The notes under the pieces are model-generated. The model saw only the letters and a list, made by a program, of their open reading frames with translations. It ran no database searches and was not told where the DNA came from. Positions 58,501 through 64,000 of a stretch of 64,000 bases of DNA are shown here, one piece after another. The translations under genes were made by a program, and so were the position numbers. The first letter of the stretch is position 1. Each line of letters begins with the position of its first letter. The stretch comes from Sceloporus undulatus (taxonomy: Eukaryota > Chordata > Lepidosauria > Squamata > Phrynosomatidae), in assembly GCF_019175285.1 (NCBI RefSeq), contig NC_056524.1, positions 149,175,832 through 149,239,831 on the forward strand, written 5' to 3'.

Positions 58501-61500
58501 AAATTTCCGGGATACGAAAAAATCCCATAGGAAATAACTGTTCCGGGTTACGAAGGTTATTTTGGGTTACGAAGAAAATTTTGGTGCTTTTCGGCGCTAT
58601 TTCACACGAAATCGCGGCTTTTCCCCATTAGCACCTATGGGTTTTTGGCTTGCGAAGGCTTTTCGGGTTACGAAAGCGGCGGCGGAACGAATTAATTTCG
58701 TAACCCGAGGTACCACTGTACTAAACTGAAGAGGCAGGCGCACATACACAAACTCACTCACACTCCCTACACACACACACAAATGCCAGCTTTTCTCACT
58801 GATCAGTGACTGGAGTGGAGGGAGGTTTTCCATGTTTATTGCTGGAAAATGGGACCTGGCCCAGGGAAGCAACTCACAGACTGGATGGAGAACCCAGAGT
58901 TTCTTCATCTCTGATTAAGGGGTAATAGTTTCTCTGCAATCCTATTTCTTCCTTTTTCTCCCAGGCTTTCTTAGGATCTCAGTCCAGCCAGAATCATTTG
59001 CAGAATGCAGGTAAGAATACTCCATTACTGTATTATAAATTTTTAAATTCAGGCTTCATCATTTCTTGTAAAGTCAAAGTTAGGTCCCATGCTTATTACT
59101 TTGGAGAGCACAATTTTTGCACGTTTGGTGGATTTTCTACGATTCACAATAAGATCAGTTTGCAAATAAAAACAACACACATTGATGCTACCCAACATGA
59201 TCCTGAGCTCAAAAACATCCAGGACCTACAACAAGGATGAGCAGCTGTGCAGCTTTTTCTGCCCCTGGGACATGTTGGGCACCACATGGCCTCCCAAAAA
59301 TACGAACAGAACATAACAAAAACAAAACTGGAAGTTCACTTCTGGTTTTGAAATATTGGTATTTTTCTATGTCATACAGTGCAGAGGGGGCAACCATTTG
59401 AACAGGTGAATTGTCATTCCTGCATACTTAGAGGAGAGGCAGTTCACTTTATTATTATTTTTAAATGGCCAGAAAAAGTGTGGGCCAGGGAGTATAGATG
59501 GCCAGGTCAAGGGTTGCAGACACAGTCTTGGAAGGGGGGGACACAGTTTGGCCACCCTTGACCTGCACGGCTTCACTTTTTTAAAGGCATAGAAATGCCT
59601 TTAAATACCATAGTTTCTATCCCTTTCCTATTTGCTATGGTGCTTAGGTTTGGGGCTGGCAGCTGCCTTGCTTCATCACAATCTAAAGTCATTCCACAGG
59701 TTTTGTTAAAACCTATTATGCCTGTATTCCCTGGTCTATGGGAGCTACCATTTCCTCCCAGGTTGCATCTGCACTGTAGAAATAATACAGTCTGACACCA
59801 CTTTAACTGCCATGGCTCCATCCTACAGAATCCTGGGATTTGTAATTTTGTGAGGCACCAGCACTCTGGCGGAGAAGGCCAAAGCAGTGGCTTTCAAATG
59901 GTGGTGGTGGGGAACGCAAGAGTTGCTCAGAGAGGGTGGGAGACTTGGAAGACCTGACCCCTCTTCCTCTCCTCCCCCCCCAAAAAACTTTTTAATGTGT
60001 AAAATTTGATTTAAATATTGTATTTACTTTAATAAAACTGTTCTAATTTGAATGATATTTCCTTTGAAATTTCAAAATATGAATATACACAAATATGCAA
60101 ATGAAAATACACACACTAAATAAATACAGTATTTTTATTTGTACATTATGTCAAGTTGGGGGGGGGGCACAACATTCACATGAAGGGGCCTCTGGGATAA
60201 AAAAATGTTTGAGTACCACTGGGTTAAAGACCTTGTAAACTACAATTTTTAGGATTCCATAGGAAGGAGATACAACACTGAAAGGGGTGCCAAATTTCAT
60301 TATTTCTACAGTGCAGATGCACCCCCCAGTCACTAGATCTAGGCTTAGCTGCAGTCCAACGTACCCTCAACATAGCATAACTATGTTCATGTGGAAAGAC
60401 ACTATGCCAGCACTATGCAATCTCCATGCAGAATAGCAACATTTGCCAACACATGTCAATGATTTGGAGCCATTATGCATTATGCAGTGTGTAACCTGGG
60501 TGAAACAGTGCACAACCACAATATATAATGTGCAGCTGTAGCATACGTTGCTGTATGCACAACTCTGCTTTCATTACTGTCAGTAGAATATATCTGTTGT
60601 GCTGTGACAAATAATTACCCCACATGTGTAGCATGACTTACATATATGTATGTCATTAACAGCATGACAGTCAGGCTGGGTATGTGTGTCATTTTCTGGC
60701 CCCACTATATGTTTCTGAAATTATGCTATTTGATGTTATAGTGTCATTCCAAATTGATGTGAAGCCCTTTCAGAATACATTATAATAGTACTATGACTCT
60801 ACTTTAACGGTCATGGCTGCATCCTATGGTATCTGGAATTTTCAATTTGGGGAGAGATCTTTATTCTGTTGGCAGTAGGAGCCCTAGTGGCACAATGGTT
60901 AAATGCTGGTACTGAAGCCACAAAGTTGTGAGTTCGATCCTGGAGGGCTCCAAGGTCCACTCAGCCTTCCTTATTTCGTAGGTTGGTAAAATGAGTACCC
61001 AGCTTGCTGGGGGCAATTGCCTTACAGATTGTAAATCACTTAGAGAGTGCTGAGTTCACTCTTAAGTGGTATAGAAATGTAAATGCTATTGATATTAGCA
61101 TTCTCTACCATAGAGCTCCTATGGTGCCTCCGGACAAACTGCAAACCCTAGAATTCCACAGAATGCAACCAGGGGAGTTGAAGTGGAATGATAGTATAGT
61201 GTGAAAGGGGCTTACAGTGCCAAGTTGAGGGATGCTGCTTCCTTTTAGCAAAACGAGGTGGGATGGAACAGGGAGGTGGCCAGGATTTTGGAAAGGGAAG
61301 GGGGTCCAGACTAAGTGCCACCATATATTTTGTGAGTAGATTAGGTTTAGTTGATATTATTTTTAATATTAATTAATGGAAGGAGAGGTCCAGACCCCGT
61401 GCCCCCCCCCTTGGCTATGTCACTGGGTGGAATGTTTTTTGCTGGCATCATTGGTCTTCCCTCCAAGCTTTGGCTTCCACCAAATTCTTGATTGCTTCCA

Positions 61501-61886
61501 AAATGAAATCATCAAAATGACATTCCACTTTGCAGGCTACAAAAAAGGTAGACATTTTTAGCTCATCTGTAGATGAAGAACAGGTCAAAGAGAATGACTT
61601 GCTGGGCATGGAAGAAGGCAACCTTAATGGAAATCCTCTCTTCTTCCAGCATCTGGCTTATGTGAGATGGAGACCTCTGGATATTATAATGGGTCACTGG
61701 ATGTGACAGTCTCTGGGTCAACATGCTTGAACTGGTCTGACTTCCCTGATTATATTCAGCAGTATCCCAACCGGGGGTTAGGGAATCACAATTACTGCAG
61801 GAATCCTGATGGCGAGGCAATACCTTGGTGCTTTTACCAACTTTCCTCTGGAGCAGTTGGTTGGGCTAACTGTGACTGTCGCCAAG
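52470..61886 (+). CDS. Neurotrypsin-like (PRSS12-like) secreted protease, first three coding exons (3' part outside window)
   Basis: Proposed exons: 52470-52529 (signal peptide), 58965-59010, 61650-61886 (kringle). Phases agree: 0/0, then 1/1, then 1 out. The spliced start is M-V-I-L-Q-V-F-L-V-Q-H-L-L-S-S-L-G, a typical signal peptide, then AFLGSQSSQNHLQNA, then a complete six-cysteine kringle (SGLCEM, STCLNW, HNYCRNPDGEAIPWCF, WANCDCRQG). PWCFY, a dipeptide-rich turn, and the CDCR(H/Q)G exit are the features of the neurotrypsin kringle as I recall it; PLAU, KREMEN and PIK3IP1 kringles differ there. Neurotrypsin is a secreted synaptic serine protease (kringle, SRCR repeats, trypsin domain) that cleaves agrin. 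None of the SRCR or protease exons fall inside the window, so full-length identity is inferred. Its position beside SEC24C suggests the ohnologue of PRSS12. Confidence 0.7.
53235..53815 (+). mobile_element. L1 LINE 3' end
   Basis: Degraded C-terminal ORF2 text (ARILYATLWKNKELPDIDAW, MYGFVEMDKLTQLI) followed by an AT-rich 3'UTR ending 'gaaaaccaataaaaatt' and an A-rich tail. Lies in intron 1 of the PRSS12-like gene. Confidence 0.75.
54450..54625 (-). repeat. SINE, diverged, tRNA/core type
   Basis: Reverse SINE text: 'gttgttaggtgccttcaagt'-type start near 54472, 'aaggttttcttgacaagatt', 'gcgatccagtgggtttggg'. Confidence 0.5.
54940..55760 (-). mobile_element. L1 LINE ORF2 fragment
   Basis: A 156-aa minus-strand frame (55008-55478) encodes ITYQELLKLNGTNLRLKTIE, YMRIRERFMLDYKN and EEQVKDYMVRWAQDLGETIC, a region shortly upstream of the L1 ORF2 C-terminal Cys motif. 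The 55480-55760 part continues upstream in broken frames. Confidence 0.8.
56091..56324. mobile_element. Palindromic MITE family B
   Basis: 234 bp. 'ggcctgtacagacaggcc' and 'ggcctgtctgtttgggccc' ends; arms match through 'gccacgctccagtccta'. Open frames on both strands give near-identical peptides because of the palindrome. Confidence 0.85.
56490..56857. mobile_element. Tigger/pogo-like family T2, near full length, with internal subrepeats
   Basis: 'tttgtccctccacatttgct' and 'gcaaatgtggaaggacgag' are inverted ends. Inside, a unit of roughly 90-110 bp ('aggaatctct..gtcctcca..', then '..gtggtcaacatctgcca' or its variants) recurs about three times. Confidence 0.65.
58040..58412. mobile_element. 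TA-flanked MITE, family C
   Basis: 373 bp between TA dinucleotides, ends 'ctgtatatattcgactgtaa' and 'acatgagtttatacag' inverted. Shares 'attatggattttgatatgac' and 'taggggcatgtaa' with 1377-1711 and 15673-16695. Confidence 0.8.
58465..58718. mobile_element. Palindromic TA-flanked MITE, family A
   Basis: 254 bp between TA dinucleotides, the same length and layout as 845-1098. Starts 'cagtggtaccccgggatacg' and ends 'cccgaggtaccactg'. Confidence 0.85.
58965..59010 (+). CDS. PRSS12-like exon 2 (46 nt)
   Basis: An excellent acceptor (ttcctttttctcccag) and a gtaaga donor bracket 15 codons plus one base. Phase 0 in and phase 1 out fit exons 1 and 3 exactly, without a stop. The encoded linker is Ser/Gln/Asn-rich. 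It lies just downstream of a palindromic element at 58465-58718. Confidence 0.5.
59764..60321. mobile_element. hAT-type MITE with perfect 23-bp inverted ends, itself interrupted
   Basis: 'gcatctgcactgtagaaata' and its exact complement end the element (23/23 pairs). The interior has the 'actttaactgccatggctcc' and 'tcctgggatttgtaa' blocks of a common reptile repeat. A second hAT-like element (59885-60221) is inserted in the middle. Confidence 0.85.
59885..60221. mobile_element. hAT-Charlie-like MITE inserted into another hAT MITE
   Basis: Ends 'cagtggctttcaaatgg' and 'tgtttgagtaccactg' are inverted. Flanking octamers ggccaaag and ggttaaag (6/8) look like its target duplication. Confidence 0.7.
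60758..61214. mobile_element. hAT-type MITE with SINE insertion
   Basis: 'tgaagccctttcag' and 'gtgtgaaaggggct' are inverted ends. The body blocks 'ctactttaacggtcatggct' and 'agaattccacagaatgcaac' are those of the reptile hAT repeat. A SINE sits in the middle. Confidence 0.6.
60878..61097 (+). repeat. Sauria-type SINE, variant
   Basis: 'gagccctagtggcacaatgg' head, 'gagttcgatcctggagggct' box B, 'aaatgagtacccagcttgct' and 'ttaagtggtatagaaatgt' tail. Confidence 0.85.
61269..61424. mobile_element. Palindromic hAT-like MITE, family G
   Basis: 'cagggaggtggccaggattt' start and 'ttggctatgtcactg' end, with internal C run. Close to the kringle exon acceptor side (ends 226 bp upstream). Confidence 0.65.
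61650..61886 (+). CDS. PRSS12-like kringle exon
   Basis: Acceptor ctcttcttccag, donor gtaagt. 237 nt with phase 1 at both ends, the symmetric class usual for shuffled extracellular modules. All six kringle cysteines are present, with the NHNYCRNPDG...PWCF core. Four in-frame NxS/T sites (NGS, NWS and others nearby) could carry N-glycans. Confidence 0.93.
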
Positions 61887-62241
61887 GTAAGTACCAAATG
61901 CTACGCTTGCTATTTGTTCTGTTTTCTGAAAGAAAAGAATGCTAAAGCTTTAAAGGCCAGAAGAAATTGTTTAAAATGATTTACTTAAACTGGAGCTGAG
62001 AATAATGCTTCTACACAGAAAGTTCAGATCACATAGCGCATCCTGCTTCCCCTTTTCACCTGTCTGACATCTTTCTAAAGGCCAAATAATGTTACACACA
62101 AGTATCTGATAAGAAGGTCCATTGGTTTTTTTAAAAAGTCAACATGTTTTGAAATTTGCAGCTGTAACTTTTTTGCAATGATATTGATTTCTGATACTAA
62201 TCAGTTACCATCTGGTACTTTCTGCTTGGAAAAAAAAGCGA

Positions 62242-62648
62242 ACCAGTGCGGTGTAGTGGTTTGAACGTTGGACTATGATTCTAGAGAGTAGGGTTCAAAT
62301 GCCTGCTCAGCCATGAAAACCCACTGGGTGATCTTGGACAAGTCACATTCCTCCAGCCTCAGAGGAAAGCAAAGGCAAACCCTCTCTAAACAAATCTTGC
62401 CAAGAACAGGGACGTAGCTAGGATTTTAGGAAAGCGGGGGGGGGGGGGGGGCACACAAAGTGCCCCCCTTTTAATGGGGGGTGGGGGTGGGGGGGCACAG
62501 ACGCACACCCCTTTCTTTTTTCTAAGGGGAGGGGGGGTCCGGACCCCAAGAACCCCCCCCCCTTGGCTATGTTCCTGCCAAGAAAACCCTGGTTAGGCTT
62601 GGGGTCACCATAAGTCAGAAATGATTTGAAGACACACAACAACAACAA
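62242..62648 (+). repeat. tRNA-derived squamate SINE interrupted by a family G element
   Basis: 'accagtgcggtgtagtggtt' head to 'caaatcttgccaagaa' (62406), then the insert, then 'aaccctggttaggcttgggg' to a (caacaa) tail. Confidence 0.85.
62407..62576. mobile_element. Palindromic hAT-like MITE, family G, with perfect 8-bp target duplication
   Basis: Flanked by gccaagaa at 62399-62406 and 62577-62584. Ends 'cagggacgtagctagg' and 'ggctatgttcct'. The interior is G and C homopolymer-rich. Confidence 0.88.
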
Positions 62649-64000
62649 ATGTTTTACCTGAGAAGGAAACAGTGGAAAAGAAGAGTGGATGAGCTTCACC
62701 TTTTGCTAAGATCTTAAGATCTCAAATGCAGATTCTAGGAACCATCTCCTTTGTTTTCAAAAAGATAACTGTGTTAGTCCACTGCAACATAAAAAAAGAA
62801 AAAGAACGGGAGAGTAGAGAAATGGAATCCAGCAGCCTTTTAAAGACTTGACTGGTTTATTTTACCATGAGCGTTCATTGATTTCAAACTGGGATTGAAA
62901 TCTACAAAAGCTTACACTAAATTAACCAAAGATCTACCAAACATTCCTTTACTGGCCAACTGAAATGCACAACATACTTGTTGCAAGCTTTCGAAGCTCC
63001 ACTGGCTTCTTCGTCAGACAAGATGTTGCATACCAAACAGGAGAAAAATTAGAAATGTTAGTAAGATGCCTGCATTTTGTTGTTTCTGTCCTTAGTTAAG
63101 ATGGTATGGGGAGGGTATCTTTAGCAGGCTTGTCCCTCCTCCTCTGTCCATGCAGCAATTGGGCAAAGTCCAGGAAATTTAAAGTCCATCGGCATATCAA
63201 CAAGGACTCCTCTTGCAATCCAGTATGTCTCCATTCTTGTGAGGCCACAAGCCTCTTTGTAGGCAGAGAACATTGGATTCCTCAAGAAGTCTCCATGTTT
63301 AAATTAACCAGCTAAATGGGCTGTTGATTCCTTCCCCCCCTCCAACTCTCCTTTTTATTTCCTCTGTTGTATTTGCAGTGTCTGTTACCTGCCTTCATGG
63401 TTGGGGGATGTTCAGGGGATGGAGCCCAAAGCTTTCTTTAGCAAATCAAGGTCCCTTGGATTTGAAATATTGAGAGGTAACTGTGCCATCCGGAAAATGG
63501 AGGGAAAAGATGAGGAGCTGCATTTAGGTGGCTTTCCTTCCACACTTTCAGTGCATGAGAGCCAGTGAGGTGAGGAAAAGAGATTTACCATCCAATCCTC
63601 ACTGATCCTTGCTCAATTTCTAACAGATTTCACACAGATTAGTCTTTGCCTGCTGCTCCTAAAACTATGATATGTTCTGCATTATCTTATTTTCATAGGA
63701 ATTGCTCTTTCTGTATGACTGGGATAGGAGTTGGAGAGAAGCTATACTTGCTGTACCAGTACAGCTATACTTGTTGTACCAAGTCAGTAAAGAGAATCTG
63801 TGGGCTGCTCATGCATGTATCTCAGTGTGCACACCTGCATACACATGCATGCAGCCACCGAGCCCTGCTCCAATATCCCTGGCGGCTCTTTCAAGGCCAA
63901 AACGTTGTGTATCCCATATTGGCATGTTGATCTAGGGCCTGGCTAAGAGATCTGGGTTCAAACCTGTAATTAGCTTGAAACCCAGTATATGATCTTTGGT

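Larger units (their letters stand above)
52530..58964. other. PRSS12-like intron 1
   Basis: Holds L1 pieces, a SINE, palindrome B, T2 and MITE families C and A. A G run lies at 54033-54049. 52530-53230, 53820-54450 and 56860-58030 give no recognisable signal; no further exon was found. Confidence 0.55.
61887..64000. other. PRSS12-like intron after kringle exon (to window end)
   Basis: No SRCR or protease exon seen. Contains the SINE with insert, and tentative Penelope-like segments at 62765-62935 and 62940-63110. 63110-64000 shows nothing recognisable. Confidence 0.6.

Noticed and set aside
61650-61886. PLAU (urokinase) kringle, expected from 10q22 synteny
   Set aside because: The residues around the last cysteines (PWCFY, CDCRQG) and the absence of an EGF exon before it fit neurotrypsin rather than urokinase.
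1-64000. Endogenous retrovirus, LTR element or Polinton
   Set aside because: No long terminal direct repeats, primer-binding sites, or gag, protease, integrase or envelope-like text were recognised; every reverse-transcriptase piece seen is LINE-type.

Overview
This is vertebrate nuclear DNA, most likely from a squamate reptile and probably an iguanian lizard. The genes have short exons bounded by GT-AG introns. The non-coding sequence is packed with families typical of squamates: Sauria-type tRNA SINEs, a BovB/RTE-like LINE, L2- and CR1-type LINE ends, 5'-truncated L1 copies, a 5S-rRNA-derived SINE, and many small hAT and TA-flanked (Tc1/mariner or pogo-like) non-autonomous elements, including two SPIN-type hAT copies. 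There is one 10-base assembly gap (33072-33081). No database search was possible; families are named from memory of their sequences.

Three genes lie on the plus strand. (1) 2161-22993 holds the last 15 coding exons of SEC24C, a COPII cargo-adaptor subunit. They encode about 685 residues, from just before the zinc finger to the stop codon, followed by a ~2 kb 3'UTR with a poly(A) signal at 24952. The N-terminal half of the gene lies upstream of the window. (2) 34665-44976 holds the complete three-exon CHCHD1 (mitoribosomal protein mS37, 114 aa). It starts in a short GC-rich promoter and is stretched to ~10 kb by repeats. (3) 52470-61886 holds what I read as the first three coding exons of a neurotrypsin-like (PRSS12-like) secreted protease: a signal-peptide exon, a 46-nt exon and a kringle exon, joined in matching phase. 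The SRCR and protease exons would lie beyond 64000.

The gene order SEC24C - CHCHD1 - PRSS12-like matters. In human, SEC24C is followed by FUT11, CHCHD1, ZSWIM8, NDST2 and CAMK2G on 10q22. The ohnologous 4q26 block has SEC24D, METTL14, PRSS12, NDST3 and CAMK2D. A PRSS12-like gene beside SEC24C is therefore where the 10q22-side duplicate of PRSS12 from the early vertebrate genome duplications would be expected; as far as I recall mammals lack it. I see neither FUT11 between SEC24C and CHCHD1 nor ZSWIM8 after CHCHD1.

Layout: 1-2160 is an upstream SEC24C intron; 2161-24980 SEC24C exons, repeat-filled introns and 3'UTR; 24980-34560 repeat-rich intergenic sequence; 34560-45240 CHCHD1, with nested L1, palindromic elements, SPIN copies, L2, SINE and BovB pieces; 45240-52450 intergenic; 52450-64000 the PRSS12-like gene start with LINE and hAT insertions in its introns. 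I recognised no retrovirus, LTR element or Polinton, and no CRISPR, operon or other bacterial feature.
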